Both the position numbers and the translations under genes were made by a program. A stretch of 59,289 nucleotides of DNA from Arthrobacter sp. Bi83 (GTDB lineage Bacteria > Actinomycetota > Actinomycetes > Actinomycetales > Micrococcaceae): positions 1 through 59,289 of the forward strand of contig NZ_CAKKLY010000029.1 of the NCBI RefSeq assembly GCF_918698095.1. Reading direction: 5' to 3'. Shown here piece after piece: positions 29,245-37,834 of this stretch. Numbering within the stretch: the first letter of the stretch is position 1; every line of letters begins with the position of its first letter. The notes beneath the pieces were generated by a model. The model was not told where the DNA came from and ran no database searches. It saw nothing but the letters and a program-made list of their open reading frames with translations.

Positions 29245-30588
29245 ATGAAGAAATCCCTCGGCGCCGTCGCTGCCGCCGCAGCCATCGCCTTGTCCCTCTC
29301 CGCCTGTGGCGGCGCATCGTCCACCCCTTCGGCCGAGGCCAAGGGCGAAATCAACTACTGGCTCTGGGACGCCAACCAGCTTCCGGCCTATCAGCAGTGC
29401 GCCGCCGACTTCACCAAGGCCAACCCCGACATCAAGGTCAAGATCACCCAGCGCGGCTGGGACGACTACTGGACCACCCTGACCAACGGCTTCGTCGCCG
29501 GCACTGCACCGGACGTCTTCACCGACCACCTCTCCAAGTTCCCCGAATACGCCTCGAAGAAGCAGCTGCTCGCCCTGGACGACGCCGTTCAGAAGGACGG
29601 GGTCAAGCTGGACGTCTACAACAAGGGCCTCGCCGATCTCTGGGTGGGCCAGGACGGCAAGCGCTACGGACTGCCGAAGGACTGGGACACCGTCGCGATG
29701 TTCTACAACAAGAAGCTCGTCAAGGACGCCGGCTACACCGAGGAGCAGCTGAAGAACCTCGACTGGAACCCGCAGAACGGCGGCAGCTACGAGAAGGCCA
29801 TCGCCCACCTCACCGTGGACAAGAGCGGCAAGCGCGGCGACGAGGCAGGCTTCGACAAGTCCAAGGTGGCCGTCTACGGCCTGGGACTGGAGAACTCCGG
29901 CTCCGGCCAGGGCCAGACCCAGTGGAGCTTCCTGTCCGCCACCACCGGCTGGACCCACACGGACAAGAACCCGTGGGGCACGAAGTTCAACTACGACGAT
30001 CCCAAGCTCCAGGAGACCATCAAGTGGTGGGCCGGCCTCGCGGACAAGGGCTACATGCCCAAGCTTGAGACCACCGTCGGCGCTAGCGTCTCAGACGCAT
30101 TCGGTGCCGGCAAGGCCGCCATCAACACCAACGGATCCTGGATGATCGGCCAGTACACCAGCTACAAGGGTGTCGAAACCGGAATCGCCCCCACCCCCAA
30201 GGGACCTGAGGGCAAACGCGCCAGCATGTTCAACGGCCTGGCCGACTCCGTCTGGGCCGGCACCAAGAACCCGGCTGCTTCCGTGAAGTGGGTTGAGTAC
30301 CTGGCCTCCAGCGCCTGCCAGGACGTTGTCGCCTCCAAGGCCGTCGTCTTTCCCGCCATCAAGAGCTCCTCCGAGAAGGCTGCCGCTGCCTTCAAGGCCA
30401 AGGGCATCGACGTCACCGCCTTCACCACGCACGTCACCGATGGCACCACCTTCCTGTTCCCCATCGCCGACAAGGCCGCCAAGGTGGACGGCATCATGAA
30501 GCCCGCCATGGACGCGGTTGTGTCCGGCAAGAAGGATGCCAGCTCCCTGACTGACGCCAACGGCCAGGTCAATTCCCTCTTCAAGTAG
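29245..30588 (+). CDS. Sugar ABC transporter substrate-binding lipoprotein
   Basis: 447 aa with a Sec lipoprotein signal: MKKSLGAVAAAAAIALSLSAC, lipobox LSAC. GAAAGG precedes the ATG. The body is a family 1 solute-binding protein (NYWLWDANQLPAYQQCAADF; TAPDVFTDHLSKFPEYASKKQLLALDD). With a GH36 enzyme next, the ligand is likely an alpha-galactoside such as raffinose, melibiose or a related oligosaccharide; this is inference from context. No ATPase gene is present. Confidence 0.9.
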   Translation: MKKSLGAVAAAAAIALSLSACGGASSTPSAEAKGEINYWLWDANQLPAYQQCAADFTKANPDIKVKITQRGWDDYWTTLTNGFVAGTAPDVFTDHLSKFPEYASKKQLLALDDAVQKDGVKLDVYNKGLADLWVGQDGKRYGLPKDWDTVAMFYNKKLVKDAGYTEEQLKNLDWNPQNGGSYEKAIAHLTVDKSGKRGDEAGFDKSKVAVYGLGLENSGSGQGQTQWSFLSATTGWTHTDKNPWGTKFNYDDPKLQETIKWWAGLADKGYMPKLETTVGASVSDAFGAGKAAINTNGSWMIGQYTSYKGVETGIAPTPKGPEGKRASMFNGLADSVWAGTKNPAASVKWVEYLASSACQDVVASKAVVFPAIKSSSEKAAAAFKAKGIDVTAFTTHVTDGTTFLFPIADKAAKVDGIMKPAMDAVVSGKKDASSLTDANGQVNSLFK

Positions 30589-30637
30589 GGACGAAACTGG
30601 GCGACAATCGAAGCCCAGGCATCCACCGCAGCACCAC

Positions 30638-30679
30638 GGTTGCGGGGCCGGCGCGCACCTGCCGCCCGGCCCCGCAACC
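30638..30679 (+). other. Perfect 14-bp stem-loop between binding-protein and alpha-galactosidase genes
   Basis: GGTTGCGGGGCCGG (30638-30651) pairs exactly with CCGGCCCCGCAACC (30666-30679) across a 14-nt loop. No T-run follows, so it is not a standard terminator. It could shield the upstream message from 3' decay and so raise binding-protein levels over the enzyme, as intercistronic hairpins do in mal operons. Confidence 0.75.
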
Positions 30680-30729
30680 GGCTTACCTTACCTTTCTGCA
30701 TCACGCTCCTCACCGAAAGAGAACTACCT

Positions 30730-32934
30730 ATGGATCCCCTGCACCTCCGTTCCGCCGGCACCAGCCTGGTGATCAGCTTTAGCAGCGGGGAGGCCGAGGT
30801 CATCCATTGGGGCGCCGAACTTGGCGGCCACCTCCCGGACCTCGCCATCCTCACCGAACCCGTCCCCCACTCGGCCATCGATGCCACGGTCCCCGCAGGC
30901 CTGCTGCCCCAGGCGTCATCCAGCTGGCGGGGGCGGCCGGCGCTGCGCGGCCACCGGATTGCCGACGGCGTCTCCGGCCTCGACTTCTCCGTCCGCCTGC
31001 GCGCTGTCCGCGCCACGGTGAACGGCAACACCGCGGTTATCACCCAGCGGGATGCCGACACCGACATCACAGTGGAGTCCACGCTCGCCCTGAACGCCGG
31101 CGGCCTGCTGGAACTGCGCCACACCGTCACCAACTCCGGCACCTCGCCGTTCCAAGTCGACGAACTGGCCACTGTCCTCCCGGTGGCTCCGGACGCCGTC
31201 GAACTCCTGGACCTGACCGGGCGCTGGTGCCGGGAACGCCATCCGCAGCGCCGCCCCATCCAGCAGGGCACCTGGGTCCGCACCGGACGCCACGGCCGCA
31301 CCGGCCACGATTCCTCGCTGCTCTTCGCCGCCGGAACCGCCGGGTTCGGCAACCGGCACGGTAAAGTCTGGGCCACGCACCTGGCCTGGAGCGGCAACCA
31401 CGAACAGTTCGCCGACACCATCGGCGACGGCCGCACCATGATCGGCGGCTCGGAACTGCTGGGACCGGCCGAAGTGATCCTCCAACCGGGCGGAAGCTAC
31501 ACCACGCCAGCACTCTTCGCGGCCTATTCTGACCGCGGTCTGGACGGCATCAGCGAGGCGTTCTACAGCTGGTTCCGGTCCCGCCCGCACCATGTCCTGC
31601 CCGCGGCTTCTGCCAATGCCGGAGCCGGAAAACCGCGCCCGGTGGTGCTCAACACCTGGGAAGCGGTCTACTTCGACCACGACCTGTCTACGCTCATCGA
31701 ACTGGCCGATTCCGCCGCCGACCTCGGCGTCGAGCGCTTCGTCCTCGACGACGGCTGGTTCCGCGGCCGCCGCGACGACCACGCTGGCCTGGGTGACTGG
31801 TACGTGGACGAGACGCTCTGGCCTAACGGCCTCACGCCGCTGATCGATGCCGTGACATCGCGCGGGATGGAATTCGGCCTCTGGGTGGAACCGGAAATGG
31901 TCAACCTGGACTCCGACATAGTCCGGGCACACCCCGAGTGGATCGTTGGTCCTGCCGCCGCCTCCCACAAGGACGGCGGACGCCTGCCGCTGGCCTGGCG
32001 GAACCAGCACATCATCGATCTCGTGAACCCTGAGGCCTGGCAGTACATCTTCGACCGGATCGACGCCCTCCTGCGCGAAAACAACATCAGCTACCTCAAG
32101 TGGGACCAGAACCGCGACCTGACCGAACACGGCCACGCCGGCCGCCCCTCCGTCCACGAACAGACGCTCGCCGCCTACCGGCTGTTCGACGAACTCCGCA
32201 AGGCCCATCCCGGCGTCGAGATTGAAAGCTGCTCCTCCGGCGGTGCCCGCGTGGACCTGGGCATCCTGGAACGCACAGACCGGATCTGGGCCTCGGACTG
32301 CAACGACGCGCTGGAGCGCCAGACCATCCAGCGCTGGACCGGCCTGGTGGTCCCGCCGGAGCTCGTGGGCGGCCACATCGGCCCCACCACCTCCCACACC
32401 ACGGCCCGCACGCACGATCTGTCCTTCCGCGCCATCACGGCGCTGTTTGGGCACTTCGGCATGGAATGGGACGTCCGCGAGGTGCAGGGGGCGGAACGCG
32501 ACGAACTCAAACGCTTCATCGGGATTTATAAGGAGCACCGCGGGCTTATCCACAGCGGCCGGATGGTCCGCGCCGATGTTCCCGACGATTCGATGATGCT
32601 GCACGGCGTTGTTGCGGATGCCGCGGCGACGGATGCCGTCGCATCGGGCACGACGGCGGCGCTGTTCGCCCTCGTGAGCACGCGGACGTCGTTTGCCGAG
32701 CAGCCGGGCCGGATCACCGTTCCCGGCCTGGAGGCAGCACGGAACTACCGGGTGGAGGCCATCTTCCCGGCGCCCAGCGACGCGGACTACGCCCACACGT
32801 TCACGCAGGTCCAGCCGCCGGCCTGGCTGGCCTCAGGGGCCGAGGCCAGCGGCAGCTTCCTGGCCGAGGTCGGACTGCCCATGCCGATCCTCAACCCGGA
32901 GCACGCGGTGCTCCTGAAGTTCACGGCGCTCTAA
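30730..32934 (+). CDS. Alpha-galactosidase, GH36 family
   Basis: 734 aa, typical for GH36. It hydrolyses terminal alpha-galactosyl bonds with retention. An N-terminal beta-supersandwich precedes a TIM barrel with the nucleophile in YLKWDQNRD (Asp about 459) and the acid/base Asp in WASDCNDALE (about 523); CSSGGARVDLG is also diagnostic. No signal peptide, so it acts in the cytoplasm on sugars imported by the adjacent transporter. GAAAGAG precedes the ATG; upstream in-frame codons do not belong to the family. Confidence 0.93.
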   Translation: MDPLHLRSAGTSLVISFSSGEAEVIHWGAELGGHLPDLAILTEPVPHSAIDATVPAGLLPQASSSWRGRPALRGHRIADGVSGLDFSVRLRAVRATVNGNTAVITQRDADTDITVESTLALNAGGLLELRHTVTNSGTSPFQVDELATVLPVAPDAVELLDLTGRWCRERHPQRRPIQQGTWVRTGRHGRTGHDSSLLFAAGTAGFGNRHGKVWATHLAWSGNHEQFADTIGDGRTMIGGSELLGPAEVILQPGGSYTTPALFAAYSDRGLDGISEAFYSWFRSRPHHVLPAASANAGAGKPRPVVLNTWEAVYFDHDLSTLIELADSAADLGVERFVLDDGWFRGRRDDHAGLGDWYVDETLWPNGLTPLIDAVTSRGMEFGLWVEPEMVNLDSDIVRAHPEWIVGPAAASHKDGGRLPLAWRNQHIIDLVNPEAWQYIFDRIDALLRENNISYLKWDQNRDLTEHGHAGRPSVHEQTLAAYRLFDELRKAHPGVEIESCSSGGARVDLGILERTDRIWASDCNDALERQTIQRWTGLVVPPELVGGHIGPTTSHTTARTHDLSFRAITALFGHFGMEWDVREVQGAERDELKRFIGIYKEHRGLIHSGRMVRADVPDDSMMLHGVVADAAATDAVASGTTAALFALVSTRTSFAEQPGRITVPGLEAARNYRVEAIFPAPSDADYAHTFTQVQPPAWLASGAEASGSFLAEVGLPMPILNPEHAVLLKFTAL

Positions 32935-33097
32935 GGCGCACTCAACTCACTGGCCTGGGCGGTTCGCCGCCCGGGCCAGTGCCACGTGAGGCCGCAGGCC
33001 GTTCCGCAACGGGCGCGAACGGATCCTTGAGCCCTGCAGGCTGTAACGAAGCCCCGCTCCCGGAGGCCGGGCGGGACAACACGATAGATTTGCATCC

Positions 33098-33574
33098 ATG
33101 ACTGAAGCACCCTCCGCCACCGAAGCCGGCCGCGCAACCATCCTTGTCCTCAATGGCCCCAACCTGAATCTTCTCGGCACCCGCGAGCCGGAGAAATACG
33201 GCACCTCAACCCTTGCCGACGTCGAACAGTTGGCGCAGGATGCCGGAGCTGCTCACAGACTGGACGTTGAGTGTTTCCAGTCCAACCATGAAGGCGCCCT
33301 GGTGGACGCAATCCACGCCGCACGGGGCAAGGCCATCGGCATCGTCCTCAACGCCGGCGCGTACACGCACACGTCCGTGGCCATCCGGGACGCGATCTCA
33401 GCCGTACAGCTGCCTGCCGTGGAAGTCCACATCACCAACGTGCACGCCCGCGAAGCGTTCAGGCACCACTCCTACCTTTCGGACATCAGCAAGGCCGTGA
33501 TCGCGGGCGCCGGGATCATGGGGTACCGCTTTGCCGTCGAATACCTCGCCGAGCTGCATGCCGGCAAGGCCTGA
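33098..33574 (+). CDS. aroQ: Type II 3-dehydroquinate dehydratase
   Basis: 158 aa shikimate-pathway enzyme that dehydrates 3-dehydroquinate to 3-dehydroshikimate. [17 protein letters not shown] contains the catalytic Tyr and the mobile-loop Arg. [30 protein letters not shown] and the catalytic-His segment [17 protein letters not shown] are all conserved. Start ATG at 33098; an internal start is possible since the core begins at residue 14. The DUF2332 gene follows after 2 bp. Confidence 0.95.
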   Translation: MTEAPSATEAGRATILVLNGPNLNLLGTREPEKYGTSTLADVEQLAQDAGAAHRLDVECFQSNHEGALVDAIHAARGKAIGIVLNAGAYTHTSVAIRDAISAVQLPAVEVHITNVHAREAFRHHSYLSDISKAVIAGAGIMGYRFAVEYLAELHAGKA

Positions 33575-33576
33575 CA

Positions 33577-34614
33577 ATGCCGGCCGAGGCGATGGGCACC
33601 GCAGACTGGTACCGGCATTTCGGCGCCTTTGATGCCCCCGGTTCCTCGGCTTGCTACGCCGACTGGTCGTTGCACATCGCTGACGATCCCGAGCTGATTG
33701 CGCGGATTGAACAGTGGCCGCACAACAAGCGCCAGCCCCTGCTGATGTTGGCTGCCGCCCGCTTCCTCGGCGCCAGGATTTCCCCCTATGGGGAGTTCCG
33801 GAAGTTTCTGGACGAGCATTGGGCGGACATCTCGCGGACCGTCCTCTCGCGTGCCACGCAGACGAACGAGGTGGGCCGCTGCGCCACCCTGCTGCCTTCG
33901 CTGGCCGCCATCGCGGCCGCCGAAGGGAAGCCGCTCGCCCTGATCGAAGTCGGCGCGTCTGCCGGCCTGGCGCTGTTCCCGGACCGCTACTGCTACGAGT
34001 TCGACGACGGGACGACGGTCACGCGACTGCTTCCGGCACGGCCGCGGAAGGGTCAGCCTGCCGCGCCAGAGCCGCCCGCCCTCCGGTGCATCACTTCGGG
34101 CATGGTTCCCCTGCCCGGCCGACTGCCGGACATCGTGTGGCGGGCCGGAATCGACCTGAACCCCCTGGACGTCGGAAATGACGACGACGTCGCCTGGCTC
34201 GAAGCCCTGGTCTGGCCCGAGCAGGACTTCCGCCGTGAGCGGCTACGCCGGGCGGTCGCCGTCGCCCGGCAGGAGCCGCCGCTCCTTGTTGCCGGGGACC
34301 TGAACGAGCAGCTGGTCTCCTTGGCACGCCAGGCACCGGACGATGCGGCACTGGTGGTGTTCCACAGTGCCGTCATGGGCTACCTCAGCGCGGAAGGCCG
34401 CGCGCGTTTCCGGACCACAGTCCAGGGCCTCGCTGCAGACCGGGGCTGCCACTGGTTGTCCAACGAGGGCGAGATGGTGATCGCCCAGGAGGACGGCTCC
34501 AACGTGGTGCCTGAAATGGACCCGGAACGGCTCAAAGGACGTTTCCTGCTGCTGCAGGACGGCCTGCCGGTGGCCGTCACTGGGCCGCATGGCCAGAGCC
34601 TGGAGTGGCTCTAG
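33577..34614 (+). CDS. DUF2332 family protein
   Basis: 345 aa of unknown function matching DUF2332. The N terminus is helical (WYRHFGAFDAPGSSACYADW). A segment resembling a methyltransferase SAM loop, LALIEVGASAGLALFPDRY, occurs near residue 125, and VVFHSAVMGYLS is a further conserved patch, so a methyltransferase-like fold is plausible but unproven. It is coupled to aroQ by 2-bp spacing and converges on marP. Confidence 0.8.
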   Translation: MPAEAMGTADWYRHFGAFDAPGSSACYADWSLHIADDPELIARIEQWPHNKRQPLLMLAAARFLGARISPYGEFRKFLDEHWADISRTVLSRATQTNEVGRCATLLPSLAAIAAAEGKPLALIEVGASAGLALFPDRYCYEFDDGTTVTRLLPARPRKGQPAAPEPPALRCITSGMVPLPGRLPDIVWRAGIDLNPLDVGNDDDVAWLEALVWPEQDFRRERLRRAVAVARQEPPLLVAGDLNEQLVSLARQAPDDAALVVFHSAVMGYLSAEGRARFRTTVQGLAADRGCHWLSNEGEMVIAQEDGSNVVPEMDPERLKGRFLLLQDGLPVAVTGPHGQSLEWL

Positions 34615-34630
34615 CCGTCTGTCGGAACTG

Positions 34631-35815
34631 CTACTGCTGGATGCACTGTCCTGACGACACTGCCGCCGAGAGGCCTGGGGCTTCGTTGACTACCGGCCGA
34701 AGGTCGATCATGGGGATGGCGAAACCCAGGGCAGCGTTGGACGTGGTCTTGGCGAAGATCACGCCGGCCACCTGCCCCCCGGTGGTCAGCAGCGGTCCGC
34801 CGGAGTTTCCCGGCTGCACGTCCCCGGCGAGCTTGTAGACCTCATCCGGAACAGGATTGTTGCCGTAGATGTCCGGCACCAGCACTGTGGAAATGCCCTG
34901 GACCGTCGCCGGCTTCGACTGGAACGGGCCACCGTGCGGGTAGCCCGCAAATGCTGCGGCAGTGCCGGCCGGAAGATCAGGACTCAGGCCCAGTGATTCT
35001 GTGGCCAGGCCCTCGACGGCAAGGACTGCCAGGTCCCGCTGGCTGTCGAAATAGACCACGCGGCCCGGTAACGCGCCGCCACCCGGAACCTCCACGACAG
35101 GCTGCGACACGCCCGCCACAACATGCGCATTTGTGACCACCCGGCCCGGCGACACAACGAAGCCGGTCCCGGTCTGGTTCTGCCCGCATTGGTAGGCGGT
35201 ACCGGCGATCTTCAGGACTGAACCGGCCGCCCGGTTCAGGGCAGGGGTGTCAGTGTTGGCATTCGGCACAGGGACCTGCTGGTCCTGCCCGATGCCCTCG
35301 ATCAGCCGGGGGATGCCGTCCCCGATCACCGCCGACCGCAGCTGGGCCATGGTGGCCTTGACCGGGTTGGGGGTCAGGCCGTCGATGAAGCGGATGACCC
35401 TGGATTCGGCGAGCTGCTGAGAAACGAACGGCACACCGAGGGCACCGATGCTGAACGCCAGCATGGACATGACGAGGGCGGCCACAACGAGGTTCACCGC
35501 GCCACCGACCGTCCTGTCCACGGCGCGCAGCGGTTTCAGGCGCACGGCACTGCGAATGCTGCGGCCGATCGTGGTCCCCAGCGCGTTTCCCAGCACCATC
35601 AGCACAATGGCGGTACCGATGATCGCGGTCAGCCGCCAGCCGCTGTCCTCCACAAAGTTGCTGACCACCGGCACGGAGAGGAACGCTGCGACGGCTCCGG
35701 CAGCGAAGCCGGCAATGCCGCCGAGGGTGACCAGGAACCCGTTACGAAGGCCATAGATCAGGTAGGACAGGAGCGTCAGTAACAACGCCAGGTCCAGAAC
35801 AGTCAGGCCAAACAC
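34631..35815 (-). CDS. marP: MarP family membrane serine protease
   Basis: 394 aa. Four N-terminal membrane helices form a CvpA-like domain (residues about 1-130), followed by an extracytoplasmic trypsin-like protease domain with His231 (VTNAHVV), Asp261 (RDLAVL) and Ser338 (GNSGGPL). Cys210 and Cys391 could form the disulfide known in M. tuberculosis MarP (Rv3671c), needed for acid and oxidative resistance. The start is GTG with GAGGAG upstream. Divergent from the Crp-type gene, as in mycobacteria. Confidence 0.92.
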   Translation of the reverse strand: MFGLTVLDLALLLTLLSYLIYGLRNGFLVTLGGIAGFAAGAVAAFLSVPVVSNFVEDSGWRLTAIIGTAIVLMVLGNALGTTIGRSIRSAVRLKPLRAVDRTVGGAVNLVVAALVMSMLAFSIGALGVPFVSQQLAESRVIRFIDGLTPNPVKATMAQLRSAVIGDGIPRLIEGIGQDQQVPVPNANTDTPALNRAAGSVLKIAGTAYQCGQNQTGTGFVVSPGRVVTNAHVVAGVSQPVVEVPGGGALPGRVVYFDSQRDLAVLAVEGLATESLGLSPDLPAGTAAAFAGYPHGGPFQSKPATVQGISTVLVPDIYGNNPVPDEVYKLAGDVQPGNSGGPLLTTGGQVAGVIFAKTTSNAALGFAIPMIDLRPVVNEAPGLSAAVSSGQCIQQ

Positions 35816-36007
35816 CGGGTCTCCTCACAGGCAGCTAAGCCCCGATTCTACTGGCGGATTCTGACAATTCGCCGGTGGACGGCGGCGGCGGCCGTGTGCT
35901 CCCAGCGCCTTTTGGCCTGTTCTGCTGCCAAGTACGTCACAGAACGTAGAAAATTCTGAAACAATGGCACAAGCGCCCCAGCCGACACATTTTAATCAGG
36001 AGAATTC

Positions 36008-36685
36008 ATGGACATCGAGGTATTGCGCCGCGCACCCCTTTTCGCCACTCTGGACGACGAGGCTTTCCGTCTGCTGACGGACGAGCTTACCGAGGTTGAC
36101 CTGTCCCGTGGGGCATCTGTATTCCGCGAAGGCGATCAGGGTGATCAGCTCTACTTCATTGTGTCCGGCAAGGTGAAGCTCGGCCGTACGTCCCCCGACG
36201 GCCGCGAATCGCTGCTGGCCATCCTTGGCCCGGGTGAGCTCTTCGGCGAGATGGCGCTGTTCGACCCCAGCCCGCGTACGGCAACTGCCACGGCTGTCTC
36301 CGAGACCCGCTTGGCAGGCCTCAGGAACGAGAGCCTGAACTCCCTGCTGCGGACCCGCCCGGAGGTTTCGGCCCAGCTGCTGCAGGCGCTGGCCCGCCGC
36401 CTGCGCCGCACCAACGACTCACTGTCCGACCTTGTCTTCTCCGACGTCCCGGGCCGCGTGGCCAAGGCGCTCCTGGACCTGGCCGACCGATTCGGCCGGC
36501 CGGCCACCGACGGCGTCCTCGTTGCACACGAGCTCACGCAGGAAGAGCTGGCACAGCTCGTCGGCGCCTCCCGAGAAACCGTGAACAAGGCCCTGGCCGA
36601 GTTCGTCCAGCGCGGCTGGCTGCGCCTCGAAGCCCGCGCCGTAGTGATCCTGGACATGCAGCGCCTCCGCCAGCGCTCCCGCTAA
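36008..36685 (+). CDS. Crp/Fnr family transcriptional regulator (Crp/GlxR type)
   Basis: 225 aa, nearly identical in length to M. tuberculosis Crp and Corynebacterium GlxR. The cNMP-binding pocket FGEMALFDPSPRTATA has Glu81 and Arg90 in the positions that contact cAMP. The winged HTH LTQEELAQLVGASRETVNKALAEF is at about 178-201. It probably regulates carbon metabolism with cAMP; a candidate site lies upstream of acs in this window. AGGAGA precedes the ATG and a strong terminator follows. Confidence 0.93.
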   Translation: MDIEVLRRAPLFATLDDEAFRLLTDELTEVDLSRGASVFREGDQGDQLYFIVSGKVKLGRTSPDGRESLLAILGPGELFGEMALFDPSPRTATATAVSETRLAGLRNESLNSLLRTRPEVSAQLLQALARRLRRTNDSLSDLVFSDVPGRVAKALLDLADRFGRPATDGVLVAHELTQEELAQLVGASRETVNKALAEFVQRGWLRLEARAVVILDMQRLRQRSR

Positions 36686-36695
36686 GCCAAATAAC

Positions 36696-36729
36696 AAAGC
36701 CGCCCCGGTATCAACCGGGGCGGCTTTTT
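36696..36729 (+). terminator. Rho-independent terminator after the Crp-type gene
   Basis: AAAGCCGCCCCGG (36696-36708) pairs with CCGGGGCGGCTTT (36715-36727) across loop TATCAA, and the stem runs into a T5 tract. Confidence 0.95.
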
Positions 36730-36768
36730 GTTCTTAAGTCACCAAGGTCGGAGAACGCCCCTCCGCCT

Positions 36769-36837
36769 CCGCTGGTTGAGCCTGTCGAAACCAGCGGGCC
36801 GGAACCTTGATCTCGACAAGCTCGATCAGCCGTAATC
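36769..36837. repeat. Intergenic palindromic repeat (TTGAGCCTGTCGAAAC type)
   Basis: CCGCTGGTT (36769-36777) and AACCAGCGG (36789-36797) bracket GAGCCTGTCGA, followed by TCTCGACAAGCTCGATCA. From memory, TTGAGCCTGTCGAAAC and CTCGACAAGCTCGATCA are common dispersed intergenic sequences in Arthrobacter and other actinobacteria. It looks like a REP- or MITE-like element. Confidence 0.6.
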
Positions 36838-36838
36838 A

Positions 36839-36912
36839 GAGCGTCACCGAACAGGCAACAGGAACTGCGAGAGCGTCACCAAAAAAGCGACAGGAACCGC
36901 GAGAGCGTCACC
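36839..36912 (-). repeat. 32-bp tandem repeat ending in the Nudix stop codon
   Basis: GAGCGTCACC starts at 36839, 36871 and 36903, an exact 32-bp period. The sequences between are similar to one another (GAACAGGCAACAGGAACTGC and AAAAAAGCGACAGGAACCGC). The third copy includes the TGA stop of the Nudix gene, so the array extends from a gene end, as at tadC. Confidence 0.88.
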
Positions 36913-37819
36913 GTTCCCGCTGGGGCTCGTGGGCCACGGTCTTCGCGGCCTCGACTTCGAGCATGAGCGTCCCGTCTTCCTGGACCAGCCGGGGCTGGTA
37001 CACGTGCGGGGTGCGCTTGTAGCTGAGGTAGGCGATGCAGCCGTTGGCCGCTGCCATCTTCTCGAGCATGATTTCAGAGCCGGGGACCAGGAGCTGGCCA
37101 AGCGTGAGGCCCACGGTGTTTTCCTGGCCCACCTCGTCGCCGAGCGCCGTCGTGTCGCGTTCGCTGACAACTTTGGTGGCGCAGACCCAGCGGCCCCACA
37201 CGCCCTTGCTGGCCAGGACGGTGGGCTGCTGGTTCATGGGAACCGTGGCGGCGAAGTAGCGGGTATTGAAGCGGCGGTGTGCAAAGTCCGGGCTGAGCCA
37301 GTTCACGAGCGGCTTCAGCAGGTCCGTGCGCAGCGACAGGCCCCGCTTGGCGAGCACCTCGGTGAAGGACTTTTCCTGCGAAGCCACGGCTTCGCGCACT
37401 TTCATCCATTCGGGCGTGGATGTTCCCTCAACGGTGGAGGACAGGTCCGGACCGGCCAGGAGCACGCCGGTCTCTTCGAACAGTTCCCGGACGGCGCCCA
37501 CAACGTGGCGGCGCGCCAGCCCGACGTCGTCCGTTCCCATCTGCTCGGCCCAATGCTGGGGCGAGGGGCCCAGCCAGCCGAGTGCGTCGTCGTCGGACGC
37601 TTCCAGGGACCCGCCGGGAAAGGCGAGGACGCCCAGCGGCGAAGACCCGGGCCGGTAACCGAGCCAGGTCTCCAGACCGGTGGGCGAATCACGGAGCAGG
37701 ACTACCGAGGAGGCGAACCGTGCGGCGCGGGGCGTCCGTTCGCCGTGATCGATCCAGCTTTGTGCCGCCCCTTCGAGCTCGGGGGGAAGAACAAACAGGC
37801 GACGTGCTAGCTGGGGCAA
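36908..37819 (-). CDS. Nudix hydrolase with interrupted Nudix box (NUDT19-like)
   Basis: 303 aa. The Nudix box is split: FPGGSLEASDDD near residues 68-78, then VGAVRELFEETGVLL at 107-121, an insertion of about 27 residues compared with the usual spacing. This layout is known in the NUDT19/RP2 group of CoA and acyl-CoA diphosphatases. The metal-binding REXXEE core (RELFEE) is intact. The substrate is uncertain. Its stop lies inside a 32-bp repeat array. It is 15 bp downstream of the RidA gene on the same strand. Confidence 0.85.
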   Translation of the reverse strand: MPQLARRLFVLPPELEGAAQSWIDHGERTPRAARFASSVVLLRDSPTGLETWLGYRPGSSPLGVLAFPGGSLEASDDDALGWLGPSPQHWAEQMGTDDVGLARRHVVGAVRELFEETGVLLAGPDLSSTVEGTSTPEWMKVREAVASQEKSFTEVLAKRGLSLRTDLLKPLVNWLSPDFAHRRFNTRYFAATVPMNQQPTVLASKGVWGRWVCATKVVSERDTTALGDEVGQENTVGLTLGQLLVPGSEIMLEKMAAANGCIAYLSYKRTPHVYQPRLVQEDGTLMLEVEAAKTVAHEPQRER

Positions 37820-37834
37820 GGAAGTGACCGGTCC

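Noticed and set aside
30916..32796. Long open frame antisense to the alpha-galactosidase
   Set aside because: It mirrors a real GH36 gene with all catalytic motifs; long antisense frames are usual in GC-rich DNA and this one has no recognisable domain.
36839..36912. Regularly spaced repeats resembling a CRISPR array
   Set aside because: Only a 10-bp core is exactly repeated, the intervening sequences resemble each other, the array overlaps a gene stop, and no cas genes are near.
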